Origin: Symsagittifera roscoffensis | Taxonomy: Eukaryota; Xenacoelomorpha; Acoela; Convolutidae | Direction: 5' to 3' | Length of the DNA stretch: 64,000 bases | NCBI RefSeq assembly: GCF_963678635.1 | Contig: NC_087068.1 | Coordinates: forward strand, 16,619,872 to 16,683,871 | Shown: one piece after another, positions 13,272-25,545 of the stretch | How positions within the stretch are numbered: position 1 is the first letter of the stretch | Layout: each line of letters opens with the position of its first letter | Made by a program: the position numbers and the translations under genes | Notes under the pieces: model-generated | Seen by the model: only the letters and a program-made list of their open reading frames with translations | Database searches by the model: none | What the model was told of the DNA's origin: nothing

Positions 13272-13508
13272 TGTCATAGTGCTAAATTAGTCATCTGAGT
13301 TGTTATTTAGTTCTTGCTAATTTCTCTTGTCAATCGTTTCAGTTCTTCTAGTGCTAGACATCATTGACAGGTTTTTGGCCTTTGGAGTGTCTGACACCTT
13401 TGGATGACCTCTGAAATATTATTTTTGTGATCATATACAGTTAAGTTAGTATGTGATACAGTTAAAATGTTTGTACAAAAGGATTAAGTTCAAGTATCAA
13501 AAGAAAAT
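13272..13508 (+). repeat. 3' LTR of the old gypsy element
   Basis: The LTR follows a purine run ('acaagagggaa') that serves as the polypurine tract and starts TGTCATAG. It aligns along its length with 7389-7614. Its last part (from about 13445) is shared with 14589-14716, so its right end has been caught up in a later duplication. Confidence 0.75.
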
Positions 13509-14588
13509 TCTTGCCTTGCGATACCTTTTTATTCAAGGATACGCTCTCCGCAAGGAGCTAACCTCCGAATCAAAAGCGCATATGGAATGATTCACGGATC
13601 CACCATGACCGCTGAAAACTGAATCCATTTGGTCATATTTCTGAAACTAAGCTTTTAATTTCTCTAGATCTATCCTTTTTCTTCTATCACTCTGAATTGA
13701 AAGTAATGTACAGTCATCGGAAATCGAAGTTGCAACTTTTCGATTTTAACCGGAAAATACGAACTTTTTCTTCACGTTTTGTTTGTTTTCTCAGCAAATA
13801 TTTAAAATGCAGGGTTCAAATTTTGACAAAAAGTAGATGAAACTGTTTGAAAGGAGCTTATCAGGGCCAAATTTTGAGAAATCTTGTTTTGAAGGCGTAA
13901 ATTAGCCATCATAACACAACTAGTTTCAGAAGTGTTCTTGCTGCGGAAACCACTTCACAAAAAAAATAATAAATGTGAATCGAGGGGCTCAAAATTGTTG
14001 AGCTTGATTGAGTTGATGAGCTTGACTTACTAATTATGTTGCCTAAAAAAGACAAATAACAGAATTAACAGACTTACTCGGTCCGGTGTCGAGAAACGGT
14101 TATATCTGTTTTCACGACACATACTCTAAATATTCTTGGGACAAAAATTACACACCCCAAAACTGCTAATGAGACTCCTGTGCTTAGAACTAGCGGTAAT
14201 TTTTCCGAAATGTTTGCTGAATTGGTATTTTTCTTGACTGAATTTCTGAATTTGATCATCAGTGCAAAAAAATAGTAAAAAATTTTAAAAAATAGCAAAA
14301 AAATAGTAAACATTTTTGTCATTTGTCATTTTTAGGCAGCATAATTAGTAAATCAAGCTCATCAGCTTCCCAAACAACTATTTTGAGCCCACAAATTTGA
14401 ATTGTTTATTATGTTTGTGAAGTTGTTTCCACAGCAAGAACGCGTCTAAAACTAGTTTTGACATGTTGGCTAATTAACGTTTTCACAACAAATTTCTCAT
14501 TATTTGTCCCGATTGAGCCCTTTCAATTAATTTCATCTATTTTTGTCAAAGTTTGAACCCTGTATCTTAAATAGTAGCAGAGAAAACA
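13445..14588 (+). repeat. Foldback element, copy A, with adjoining LTR tail
   Basis: 13445-13572 is repeated at 14589-14716, and 13573-14588 is repeated at about 15597-16640. Inside it, a left arm from about 13732 to 14090 is the inverted complement of a right arm from about 14318 to 14588 (words 'gcttgact.actaattatg.tgcc', 'agggttcaaa', 'gaaactgtttgaaaggagc'). The arms are imperfect. The right arm is cut off where the LTR tail copy begins. No transposase frame is visible, so this is a non-autonomous long-inverted-repeat element. Confidence 0.7.
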
Positions 14589-14716
14589 AGTTAGTATGTG
14601 ATACAGTTAAATTGTTTGTACAAAAGGATTTAGTTCAAGTATCAAAAAAAATTCTTGCCTTGCGATACCTTTTTATTCAAGGATACGCTCTCCGCAAGGA
14701 GTTAACCTCCGATTTG
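14589..14716 (+). repeat. Second copy of the LTR-tail segment
   Basis: This repeats 13445-13572 almost base for base, including 'gtacaaaaggatt', 'attcttgccttgcgatacc' and 'ctctccgcaaggag'. Together with the repeat of the foldback element it indicates a tandem duplication in which one copy carries about 880 extra bases (14717-15596). Confidence 0.7.
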
Positions 14717-15596
14717 CTTGAATAGAAATCAGAGAAAGCTGTAAATGACTTTATAGCCCAATTTGTTGACAGTGAATGAATGAAATAAGAACATATTTGT
14801 TCTCGCAAAAATAGTATCGGTTATGGTGCAAACATTTTTTTTTCAACTATTTGAGTTTTTAAAACATGTTTAAGATTTTAGAAAAACCTGGTGAAGTTTT
14901 TTTTGTTTACTTTCAATTTTTTTTTGTTTCCTTATCTAAAGAATCATTGAAGCATTGACATAAAATAACTATATTGTTTTTCTCGATTACTATTATTACT
15001 TATTCGATTACAATCAACAGTTTTTTTGAATACCATTTTTGTGGCAGTGAAAATCTGAGTTTCATCTTTTTTGCATGTGTTTCATCCACCTGGTTCAATT
15101 TTGTCCATTTGGCTTTTATGAACCATAAGCCTAGAAAAATGGCTTGATCGAACTGACTTTTGTTACTATTTTCTATTTTGACATTTTTGAAAAATGTAAA
15201 CGTACCATCGGCGAAACATAAAATTACTTGCAGAGCAAAAATAACGGTCCAACTGCGCTGATTCAAAATGCTGGCCACAAAAATTTTAGTCAGTTTCTGT
15301 AAAACAATCGAAAAAAAACTTGAAGATCGAAAAAAAGCCCAGAAAAGTTCTTGACACTCAAAGGTTTCAATTTTTATTTTGAACCCGAATCACAGCCAAA
15401 AGGAAATTAACATCAACTTTCACTTGATTCTCAACGAGCCCTCTGATATTAGATTTGGTTTTAAAACTTGTTTTATGGTAATATTCCTTCCAGTCACTTC
15501 GTCATCCAGTCATCGTGCTCGAAACAAAAGACGGAAGTCATTGCAAATGTATCTTCATCTTCACTTTTTGTTAGCAATTAGGTACTATCCGTTAAA
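14717..15596. other. Unique DNA inside the duplicated block
   Basis: This stretch is absent from the first copy of the duplication. It starts with a word shared with 6565-6650. The minus-strand 92-codon frame (15000-15278) contains a hydrophobic segment but has no recognisable family, and I do not support it as a gene. Confidence 0.4.
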
Positions 15597-15746
15597 TCAA
15601 AAGCGCATATGGAATGGTTCACTGATCCACCATGTCCGCTGAAAACTGAATCCATTTGGTCATTTTTCTGAAACTAAGCACCTAATTTCTCTAGATCTAT
15701 CCTTTTTCTTGTATCACTCTGAATTGAAAGTAATGTACAGTCATCG

Positions 15747-16700
15747 GAAATCGAAGTTGCAACTTTTCGATTTTAACGGGAAAATACGAACTTTTTCTTC
15801 ACGTTTTGTTTGTTTTCTCAGCCAATATTTAAAATGCAGGGTTCAAATTTTGACAAAAAGTAGATGAAACTGTTTGAAAGGAGCTTATCAGGGCCAAATT
15901 TTGAAAAATTTTGTTTTGAAGGCGTAAATTAGCCATCATATCATAACTAGTTTCAGAAGTGGTCTTGCTGTGGAAACCACTTCACAAAAAAAATAATAAA
16001 TGTGAATTGAGGGGCTCAAAATTGTTGAGCTTGATTGAGTTGATGAGCTTGATTTACTAATTATGTTGCCTAAAAAAGACAAACAACAGAATTAACAGAC
16101 TTACTCGGTCCGGTGTCGAGAAACGGTTATATCTGTTTTCACGACACATACCCTAAATATTCTTGGGATCTTATATCAGAAATCGGGACAAAAATTTCAC
16201 TCCCCAAAACTGCTAATGAGACTCCTGTGCTTAGAATTAGCAGTAATTTTTCCAAAATGTTTGCTGGATTGGTATTTTTCTTGGCTGAATTTGATCATCA
16301 GTGCAAAAAAACAGTAAAATTTTTTTTGCTTTTTTTACGCCGGACCAAGTAACTCTGTTAATTTTGTCATTTGTCAATTTTAGGCAGCATAATTAGTAAA
16401 TCAAGCTCATCAGCTTCCCAAAGAACTATTTTGAGCCCATAAATTTGATTTTTTTATATTGTTTGTGAAGTTGTTTCCACAGCAAGAACGCCTCTAAAAC
16501 TAGTTTTGACATGTTGGCTAATTAACGTTTTCACAACAAAATTCTCATTATTTGTCCCGGTTGAGCCCTTTCAAATAATTTCATCTATTTTTGTCAAAGT
16601 TTGAACCCTGTTTCTTAAACAGTAGCAGAGAAAACAAACAAAACGTTAAGAAAAAGTTCGTTCGTTTTTTTGTTGAAATTAATAAGTTGCAACTTCTATG
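15747..16700. repeat. Foldback element, copy B (about 365-bp inverted arms)
   Basis: The left arm (about 15747-16118) and the right arm (about 16339-16700) are inverted complements at roughly three quarters identity, with a spacer of about 220 bases. The arms start at 'aagttgcaactt' and end at 'ggtccgg' / 'ccggacc'. This is the more complete of the two copies and defines the element at about 950 bp. Long imperfect arms and lack of a gene suggest a foldback-type non-autonomous DNA transposon. Confidence 0.75.
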
Positions 16701-17348
16701 CCATAAATAGACAGAAGCTTAGGTAGGATTATCAAAAAAAAACAATCAAGATTAGAAGCGTTTGTTGGGCATGGTTAACAACCCGGACCGTCCAAGCAAA
16801 TTTTGGAGCCAACTTTTAGCCAGAAATTTAGAAATTTAGGAAATTGCTAGAATTTAATATTTGTGGGAAAAAAATGTCAAATTACAAATTGCGTTTTTAA
16901 TGAAAAACAGTGTTTTTAAGTTTTTCCGCAGAGCTGAAAGGCAATGAAACATAGAGCAAGATCATTTGCAAAAACTAATTTTAGTAGACGTGCCAGCACC
17001 GAATTTTTATGGATAAAAGTCGATTAAATTCAAGTTTTATAATCAGTGTCCATAAAAGTGAAAAAAAAATTGATTATAATAAATTAAAAAGGTGTTATTT
17101 TGTATAGCTAATTTTAATAGTTTTTTCACTTCTATACATAGAGACAATAGAGCTCTACTATAATCGATTTTTCCACTTTATTAAGATGCGTATTTTAACG
17201 GACATAATGTGTTTTCTACGTTTTAGGCTCAAGTTGGTTATTTGTTGCTAAATTATGACTTTTTCTGCGCAAATTCGTTTTTTGTTACTGTTTTTATGAT
17301 TTTTTTTCAGAATGGTTTACCATATTTTTTTCAGAATAATGTCTCGAA
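16701..17348. other. AT-rich non-coding DNA
   Basis: No exon or strong repeat was found. Words like 'ttgattataat' recall the 59.7-60.4 kb palindromic element, but no boundaries can be drawn. Confidence 0.4.
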
Positions 17349-17475
17349 CAGAGGCAGATACAGGATTTTCTCGAGGTGGTTGAGGCGGATTGAGAAAAAA
17401 ATCAAAAAACTTATTGACTTTTTTATGGTCGACCAGATTGATTTTCCGAGCTCTTCCAAAACACTAAAATGATCC
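17349..17475 (+). repeat. Fragment of the hAT-like MITE family
   Basis: It starts 'cagaggcagatacagg', followed by 'attttctcgagg', 'ggtcgacca', 'ttttccgagctct' and 'aaaacactaaaa'. These words occur in the same order in the copies at 30589, 37204 and 61983. The right end is missing or too diverged to place. Confidence 0.6.
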
Positions 17476-19955
17476 TCATTTCGATGTATTCAAAATATAT
17501 ATTTTTTTTGAAAATCAACGCGACGAAAAAGGTCACTTCAGGTGGAATATTTTTTCAATTTTGAGATCAAGGCATCAATATATTTGAGACTGAATAAAAG
17601 TTTGCTAAAATTTGCTATGTACAAACTGATAATTTTTGTTTGGAGAAAAAACTATCTCGAGCAAATATTTTTCGTATTTTACTGGTTTAAAAAATCTAGA
17701 TTCATCCATGTTGACTACTTTGTAACTTTTTACTTACCAAAAATGAGTACAGCGACAAGAGTAAGAAAATAATTTAAAATTTGGTATAATTGTAGGTACG
17801 GCAAAACTTGAAGTCTTACTTTAAGGCTAGATAATTTTTTAAAAGCGTAAATGTAGAAATGTAAATTAGAAAATTAGATAATTTGGGTAAAAGAGGCCGG
17901 CATACAATACCGATAATGGCTTCCCTTTGTTGTATTTTGATAGCGTCTTTTCGCTTTCTGCACTTCAATACCTTTTTCCCTAAAATGAATTTACCAAATT
18001 TTCCCCGACCCAAAAAAGTGTTCAATGGATCAGCAAGTCGACATCACCAGAAGCATAATGTGTCTAAAAATGTTTAAAATGTTCTCATTTTGTGAAAGGA
18101 ATTATTTTTTTGATTAATATGGATTTTTGACCAATATGGATTGGGCAGCACGCAGCTTAGATCTGGGATCAAAGTAAAACCTTCAAACTAAAAATATGAG
18201 AAGTACGCTGCTAACAAGCATTTTAAGGAAAAATCGAGACAAATTATGGGTTTTTGAAAGATTATCCAATAAATCGGAACTGTTTTTATGTTTATTGCGG
18301 AATCGCACCCTGATATTTATAAAACAGCTTTTGGTAATCACCAATAAAAGCTACTTTTGTATAGTTTGCCAAATCAGACAGAAATTGATTTTTTCTTGGC
18401 TTAGAGCTTCAAAATGTTGTACCTAATTTTGATATCTTGGCCAGAAAGTAGAATTTGTCTGCTGCAATGATTGAAAATGAAAAAATAATCCAAAACTTTT
18501 CGCAAAAACTTATTAAGGAGATAAAAATGAAGAAAAATAATCAGCAAAAGTTGTCCAATATGAAGGTTTTCGATTAATCATCACAGGAAACTTAAAATAG
18601 TAATTGTTTTAACATCCTCACTTTTCTGCAAATTTTGCAGGATTTTAAATCCTTGGGGACTCTGGAATGTTATATCAATCTTGAAAACATAGTTAGATAA
18701 AAAAAAGGCAGGCCAGGGTATTTGAGCAATTTCCTGGAGACAAAATGAATAGCTATAATTGAATAAGGCTGCTCTGCTCGTGTCTGGTGCAAACACCCGA
18801 TATTTCAAACACCCGATAATAAATTAGGTAAAATTATAACGTATAAGTTTAAGATTTTAACGAAAAGACATATATTCTTAGGCAGGATTGAAATTTGGAA
18901 AGATGACTGAGTTCAGAAATAATTGTCTGAACTTACCAAATCACTTTTGTAATTAGGTCTCTCAACACAAAATTTTTGTTTCTCACTCAACGAAACTTTA
19001 AAAACTTTAAGATTTTTAAAAACATTGTCAAAAAAGGCATCTTTCAAGGAAACTGTAGAAATTGGATGTTTGCGGTACTTTCCGAATAATGTCGGATTAT
19101 TTCGCTACTAAAGCTGGATGTTAGATAATTGCAATAGTTTTATAGATCAAATGTTTGAAATACGAGATATGTTTGCCCGCTACCCTGGCTGCTCCTATCG
19201 GCTAGCGTGAACAATTGAAAACCCTCGCCAGTCTTTGTTTGAAAGTAGTTTAAAGTTCAAAATGTTATAACTTGCGCCGCCTAGCAAAATGGTACCAGTA
19301 AATCGACTTCTTTCAATTTTCTTAATTAGAAGCAAGTCCTGGTCGCGAAATATTTTACACAATGATCGATCTAGCAGTTTTTGTGAGTTTGTCTGTCTGT
19401 GTGTATGCAAGAAGATGGGGGATGGAGGATTTTTCGACCATTCTCAGGCTGAACTGATTGGTTACCCGAGCTCATGTAAAAATAATCGCCACTAAATTAT
19501 ATGTAGTCACAAAACTTTGACAGCCACAAAATTATGTGAAAAAGGTTAATAAAACGTTTTTTTTTTGCCTCAAAAGTAAGTGAAAACGTATTGAAATAAA
19601 TTTCGGTTTCCGAAATATCATACGTGTGAGTATAGGAAAAGATTATCAGCTCTACCGGAACGAAAACAAAGTTGATTCGGTTTTAATCTGAAAACAGACA
19701 AAATCAAAGTCAAACATAGAGTCTGAAAATTCAACTACAACAGAAACTCATCTGCTAGAATCAACAATAGGAAATTTTTGCCAATTTCTTAAAACTATAA
19801 TAATCGAGACCAAATTACTTTTGAAGAAAATTTTTTTTGTGAAAATTAGGCGAAATTATTTCAAGATAGTTTTAAGTGTTTGAAGAAGCAATTGAAAGAA
19901 AGTGAATGTAATACGGAGGAAAAAAATTTATCAAACTAAACCCAGATTGATAGCC
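17476..19955. other. AT-rich non-coding DNA
   Basis: Many short chance frames occur on both strands. None carries a motif, a signal peptide or matching splice sites that I can defend. Confidence 0.45.
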
Positions 19956-20039
19956 GAACGATCCCGGGCCGAGGTCCGCGACTCAACTCGCGACCGAAAC
20001 GGGTCACAAAATGGACTTTCTGCGATCGCAATTCCATCA

Positions 20040-20360
20040 TCCCGCAAGAGGCTTGAGTCGCACAAAACCGCAACTTAGCTAATTTGGGTCGCGCAAAGTC
20101 GCAACATAGCTAATTTGGGTCGCGCAAAGTCGCAACATAACTAATTTGAGTCGCACAGAGACGCATCATAACTAATTTGGGCCGCACAAAGTCGCAACAT
20201 TGCTACTTTGGGTCAAACAAAGTCGCAGCATGGTTAAATTGGGTCGCGCAAAGTCGCATTATAGCTAGTTTGGGTCGCGGAAAGTCGCAACCTGGGTCAA
20301 GCAAAGTCGCAACATGTGTCGCGCAAAGCCGCAAGAGGGGTCGCGCAAAGCTTAAGTGAT
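20040..20360. repeat. 31-bp minisatellite (GTCGCGCAAAGTCGCAAC)
   Basis: Units built on 'gggtcgcgcaaagtcgcaac' plus 'atagctaattt' recur every 31 bases. The word 'aattt' falls at 20081, 20112, 20143 and 20174. The later copies are shorter or more diverged. The array is GC-rich against AT-rich surroundings. A relic with the same words ('gtcgcaacata', 'gggtcgcccaaagtcgc') lies at 20795-20915, about 450 bases downstream. Open frames across it are by-products of the repeat. Confidence 0.85.
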
Positions 20361-21880
20361 GGAGTTGTTGTCGGATTTTTTTGCTAGCATAAGCGTTATA
20401 CAGAAGAAGACTGCAAAATAATCGAGTATGCATGTACTTTCAATCTGCAGTTAGTTAGATCAACATAATTGCTGATCACCTACAGGACCGCCATAATAAG
20501 ACCTACACATGGTCCCAATGTAGAATATAAGCAATTTTTTTCAGGCAACAACAAGATCGTTACCACGAAAACCAAAAACTAGAAACCATTCAAATCTAGC
20601 AAAAAATCAGAAAAGTTAAATGAATATTAACAAACAATACGATAACTAAATGAACCATTTTACCTCGAAGCTAGAAGTTTTTTTTAAATGTAAGATTTTC
20701 AAAAAAAATTAAAATCAACCGCAGTGAGAATTGTGTACAGCTAAAAAAAAACTATTCATAGATGTAGCATTAAAAAACGATTCGGTCGAACTTGGTTCTG
20801 TCGCGTACAGTCGCAACATACCCATTTTGAATCGCAATGGTCGCTATAAATTTTTTACGGATCGCGTAAAATCGCAACATATCTGTTTTGGGTCGCCCAA
20901 AGTCGCGCAAATATCTTTGAACACGCCTGATTACAAAAACACAAGAATAACAGCAATTTCATAGAAAACTTGAACACCACAATTTAAAAAAACGTGGTAG
21001 ACAAAATGAAGCAAGCAGAATGAAATGAGAAAAACAGAAAATTTAAAATTTCATTAAGTTTCAAATATTCAGAAAAACCACTTCACCTATAAACAATAAA
21101 CAAGACTCAGAAAAGAATTGGCAGAAAAACTACATAGGTGATCATCTTTGAGACAAACTCAAATTTCAAATGAAAAACTTCATTTTAAATAAGTGAAAAT
21201 TTTGTAAACGATACGAACACAGTTTTGCCGATTGTAGACAAAATTAAGAAGATAGATCGAATCGATTGCCAATTTTTTTTATCTATGCATGAAAAAAGGT
21301 CAAAGTCTACAAAAACAAAAAAAATACAAAGGATTAAAAGTTAGGAAAAACACTACCACCCAACTATAATTACAAGAGAGCACAATCACCATACAACAAT
21401 AACTTTCGAGGGAGATCTTTGAACAGAAGAAACTCATAGTAGAACACATAAAACACATATAGCCGTTCTAGTAGCCGCAATCGTCAATATGGAAATGATT
21501 GTTCACAATCGAATTCAGCAGAAGTAATTATTCAAACTACCACAGAATTTGATCATATTCAAATAATAGAACTAGAAACTACTCGATTGACCGTTCTCAA
21601 AACTATTCGGAGAACCGCAAAAAAAAAATATTCAAACAACCACTTCAAGTATCACTCAAACAGTATTGATAATCATAGAAATAACCATAAAAGATCACGA
21701 GAAAAGTTAAGTTTTTTAGAAGCAGTATAAATAACTATAATGCTGGATCATTTCGAAGTTTTTCTAAATCAGTTTACCAAATCATTTCTTAGAATTGAAA
21801 TCGACAAAATCAAAATCATAAAACCAAAACACCAGAAAATCAACGACAAATAAATCAAGTACAAATTCGACCTGAAACAA
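20361..21880. other. AT-rich non-coding DNA with minisatellite relic
   Basis: Apart from the relic of the 31-bp repeat at 20795-20915, nothing is recognisable. Confidence 0.45.
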
Positions 21881-21888
21881 GTACTGCC

Positions 21889-21906
21889 CCCCCCCCCCGC
21901 CCCCCG
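21889..21906. repeat. Poly-C run
   Basis: A near-pure cytosine run with one G marks the edge of a C-rich region. Such runs are prone to length error. Confidence 0.9.
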
Positions 21907-23550
21907 ACGAATTGAAACAAATGAAACCCCCTAATCTCCAGTTCAAAATTATATACTGTAAAATTTCAGACCTTACAGACGACAGTGAATCTGAAATTAC
22001 ACTATTGATCAACATAAAAAACGTTGATTTTGAATATGAAACTCTCGTTCACTCAGGCCAATATCAAAATGACCCACCCGATAGCTACAACAGCTGAACA
22101 AGACAGAAGTCAAATAACAGACATGCCACATATTCCACACCAAATAGCAAACCAAGAAAGTACCATTTTTTACACCAAATGGTAACTACTACAACGCCTC
22201 CACAGAAAAACTGAGTTTTTTGTCTGAATTTGAACATTACCACATCTGTTAGATAGCACACACAAACTTTCAACCCCAAGACTTGGAAATAGACTTTTTG
22301 ACTAACTCAGGAGCAGAATCAAACATTTTGAACATACTTACATGAAATGAAATTCAGACAGTAAATCCAAGCATCACACTTCAAGGAACAACGAGTAGAA
22401 TAGCAACAGCCCAATCAAAAAATTAAAAAATTATGGAAAAATCAAACTTTAACTTCAACCGACAAAAACAATCAAAAACCAGAAATTTCTTTTACCCTCC
22501 CATCTAACTTTTGTTTATCCTACACGGATGCTACGCTCATTATTTCTAGCGCTATTGACGACACACCTAGCCCAATAAACGACGATCAGTTTCAACACAA
22601 TTTAGATAACTTCATAAAACACCGACATCTGTTATACAAAACTAAGACTCTTACTATCCAACATTTAACCCACTCCGCTCATCCCTCAGAAACACAATCC
22701 AGTCATAACACCTCAACCCAATTACGCGTAGTATTGGAACAAAAATACCCAACTAACCCTTTCAAGTATCTGGTAAACCGCCCATCCAAATACCGATTTC
22801 ACCAAAACCATCATCCCGCACACAATAATAAGCAAGAAAATCTACTAGTAACTGTCACATTTTTTCCACAAAAATGTTTCCACAAAGAAGGCCCCAAAGC
22901 CGACGAGATGTTTAAATTGATGAATACACCCTAATCCCCACACCCCCATGCTTTTGCTTTTATAATTTAGCTGATCCATTCAGTATACTACTTGGAAAAT
23001 TCGATGACGACAAATTTATATCACAGGTGTTCACAAGCTCATTAATGCAATTCCATTAAAAGATTTCACTAAAAATGGACTATCACAGATATTCAGCCAT
23101 TACAATGCACGCAACTCTAATCACTTCGCCATAGCATACTACATCAAAATTTCCATAAGTACATGGAAGATTCCTCTCACAATATCGCCCCTGTAGTAAA
23201 TTCATAGCAAACAGTTACGTTCTTGATTAAAACAGATTATATTTCGATTATCATTGCAATAAAAAAAAACTCGATCAGGTCATCGATCAAGCACCTAAAC
23301 TTAACAAAGCTTACCAAACATTTTTCAACCCCTTCGACACTTTTTCAACAAACAATTAATATCTTCACTGCGAAACAAAAAGAGATGTTAACTGTTCACT
23401 GTTATACAAAAATAACCGACGCCCATAATTATTGTCGTTTTTTTAAAAGTAACTTTATTATATCTCATCTTTAGGTAAACTAAACCACAGCTGCATATTT
23501 AACAATTCAAATCACCTCATTTTTTCAATTTTAATAAAAGCTTGAAAGGT
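21907..23550 (+). pseudogene. C-rich stretch, possibly a decayed retroelement
   Basis: The + strand becomes rich in A and C compared with its surroundings, and its translation is rich in Asn, Gln, His and Pro. Near 22295 one frame reads like a retroviral-type aspartic protease site (TNSGAESNIL). I could not recognise a reverse transcriptase or integrase and no LTRs were found. If it is an element it is old and broken. It could equally be non-coding DNA of unusual composition. Confidence 0.25.
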
Positions 23551-23575
23551 ACTAACCTGCACGGCACTCTTCGAA

Positions 23576-23807
23576 TGAATATCTTTTGCCCCCTCACAAA
23601 TACCTTTCCACGGAAGAATCCCGCCCCATGATCTTCCCACGCATTACACCCAACCTGTCGAAACTCAATTCATTGAAAAAACTCATGGTACGAAACTTAA
23701 TCATAATATTTTGCCCCTAACTAATATCTTTCCCACAGAAGAATCCCGCCCATCATCAGCTCACACAACTACACCCAACCTCCCGAAATTCCACTCTTAG
23801 ATTAAAA
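23576..23807 (+). repeat. Local tandem duplication, about 125 bp
   Basis: The segment from 'ttttgccccctcacaaatacc' on, with 'gaagaatcccgccc' and 'acacccaacct.tcgaaa', is followed by a second diverged copy starting near 23705 ('ttttgcccctaac'). There are two units only. Function is unknown. Confidence 0.6.
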
Positions 23808-23978
23808 ACGAAACGTAATCACAAACTTTATAGTTTTATCCAAAATTCAAGATAACCAAAGCACTTGAGCTTTTTTGGCTACTAATATGCCCAAGAAAAG
23901 TAATTAGCATATTAGCAAAGCTTCTATTGCAATCACCCAGCATCAGATATTTTTTCCCAAAATATTTTTCGCATTTAA

Positions 23979-24178
23979 NNNNNNNNNNNNNNNNNNNNNN
24001 NNNNNNNNNNNNNNNNNNNNNNNNNNNNNNNNNNNNNNNNNNNNNNNNNNNNNNNNNNNNNNNNNNNNNNNNNNNNNNNNNNNNNNNNNNNNNNNNNNNN
24101 NNNNNNNNNNNNNNNNNNNNNNNNNNNNNNNNNNNNNNNNNNNNNNNNNNNNNNNNNNNNNNNNNNNNNNNNNNNNNN
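23979..24178. other. Assembly gap (200 N)
   Basis: Exactly 200 consecutive N bases, a conventional scaffold gap size, so the true length is not known. Open frames that run through it are meaningless. Upstream exons of the VWA gene could be hidden here. Confidence 0.99.
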
Positions 24179-24850
24179 GACAAAAAATGACACAATCCAT
24201 ACTCTTTTTATGGTTTGAAGTGGCTGGCATAAAGGTCGTTTCTTGTTACACGATAAAAAAAGGTTAAGAGATTGATTATTTTGTTTGTTTATCCCATAAG
24301 TTTTGGTTGTTGGAAGCACATATTAAATAGAACTTACTCAGTCATGTTAAATAAGCATAAACCGGAAACAAGCCTAATGGAGCAGCAGCAGGGTGTTCCA
24401 CAAACCCCTTTTTAGAAGACATATCGCAAAAAAATTTCAGATTAAAAATTAAAGTTATTTAATAGTTTGCTGACTTTTTGATCTTTCTGCCTGTAGTTCA
24501 AATTGTTTTGATGACTTGATGGATCAAGAAATTTTAATTTTAATTTCAAGATAACAAAAAATTGAACTTCGAACATATGCTATTGTATTAATAACTTCCC
24601 TTAGATTCAAAACTTGAAACAAAAATCCAAGCTTTTTCAATAAAAAAATGAACAATTTTAGCTATTTTGATAAAGATTAAGGTTTATCGAGAAAAGGGCC
24701 CCTTTTCCATAATATATTTCTTTTCATACCTTGAACTGCAGTTAATTGGGTTCCTGTTGAAACAAAAACGTTTAAAAAATTTATATCGCAAACTTATCCC
24801 CGACAGAGGCTGAGGAAATTGGGTTTAACGTTGATAAAGATCTAGATTTT
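24179..24850. other. AT-rich non-coding DNA
   Basis: No exon or repeat was recognised. Confidence 0.4.
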
Positions 24851-24854
24851 TAGT

Positions 24855-25545
24855 TACAACGACTTTGCTATGCGCTGCTTTGCCTTGCCTTGCGCTGACA
24901 TTATATGTTTTGCCTTACACTCACTTCGCTGCCCTGCCTTGCTTCGAAATATCCTACCAAGCTTTACGGTGCCATGCCTCGCTTTGTAGTGCCCTACCTT
25001 GCCTTGCGCTTCCATGCATTCCTTTGCAATGCCTTGCCCTGCCTTGTGCTACCTCTGAATAACCTTGCGCTGCCCTACCTGGTTTTACGCTGCTCTGCCT
25101 CGCCTTGCTTTGGGTTGCTCTGCCATGCTTCTATTTGCTTTGCCTTGCCTTGTTTTTCCTTCCGCTGCACTGTCTTGCTTGTTTTGCGCTGCCCTGCCGT
25201 GCTCTTCCTTGCCCTGCAGTACCCTTCTTTCGGCTGACTTGAGCTGTTCTTTTTGTTAAACCCTGCCTTGCGCTGCTCTGCCACGACCCGACTGGCTTTG
25301 CAGTGCCTTGCCCTGTTAGACCTTGCTCTGCCATGCCTTGCTCTGTCATGTCATGTCCTACCTTACGCTACTCTGAACCGCCTTGCACTGCACTACATTG
25401 CCTTGTTTTATGCTACCATACCTCGCCTTGCTCTGCCTAGACCTGCCTATCACTCTTACCCTACTCTGCTTTGCCTTGTTCTTCCATGCTTTGCCTTGTC
25501 ATGCCTCACCTTGTTTTTGGTGCCCAATTCTGCGCTCAAAACAAC
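24855..25545. repeat. Degenerate pentanucleotide tract (TGCCT-like)
   Basis: About 690 bases are made of variants of 'tgcct', 'tgcgc' and 'tgccc' ('ccttgccttgcgctg' and similar). One strand is strongly pyrimidine-rich. Because the period is five, all frames stay open for long distances on both strands and translate to Leu/Cys/Ala/Pro-rich or Lys/Gln/Arg-rich peptides. These frames are not genes. Confidence 0.85.

Larger units (their letters stand above)
7389..13508 (+). mobile_element. Old, broken Ty3/gypsy LTR retrotransposon
   Basis: A 5' LTR (7389-7614) is followed directly by a primer-binding site TGGCGCAGCAAGTAGG. Degraded gag, protease, reverse transcriptase, RNase H and integrase regions follow in that order, then a purine tract and a 3' LTR beginning at 13272. 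The RT-RNase H-integrase order is that of Ty3/gypsy (Metaviridae). Short stretches of protein similarity to the whole element at 50.0-57.2 kb place both in the same lineage. The two LTRs differ at very roughly one base in ten and the coding part is broken many times, so this is an old fossil. The 3' LTR end is blurred by a later duplication, so the right boundary is approximate. Confidence 0.85.

Noticed and set aside
23836-24319. Open frames through 23.8-24.3 kb
   Set aside because: They exist only because the N run translates as X. They carry no information.
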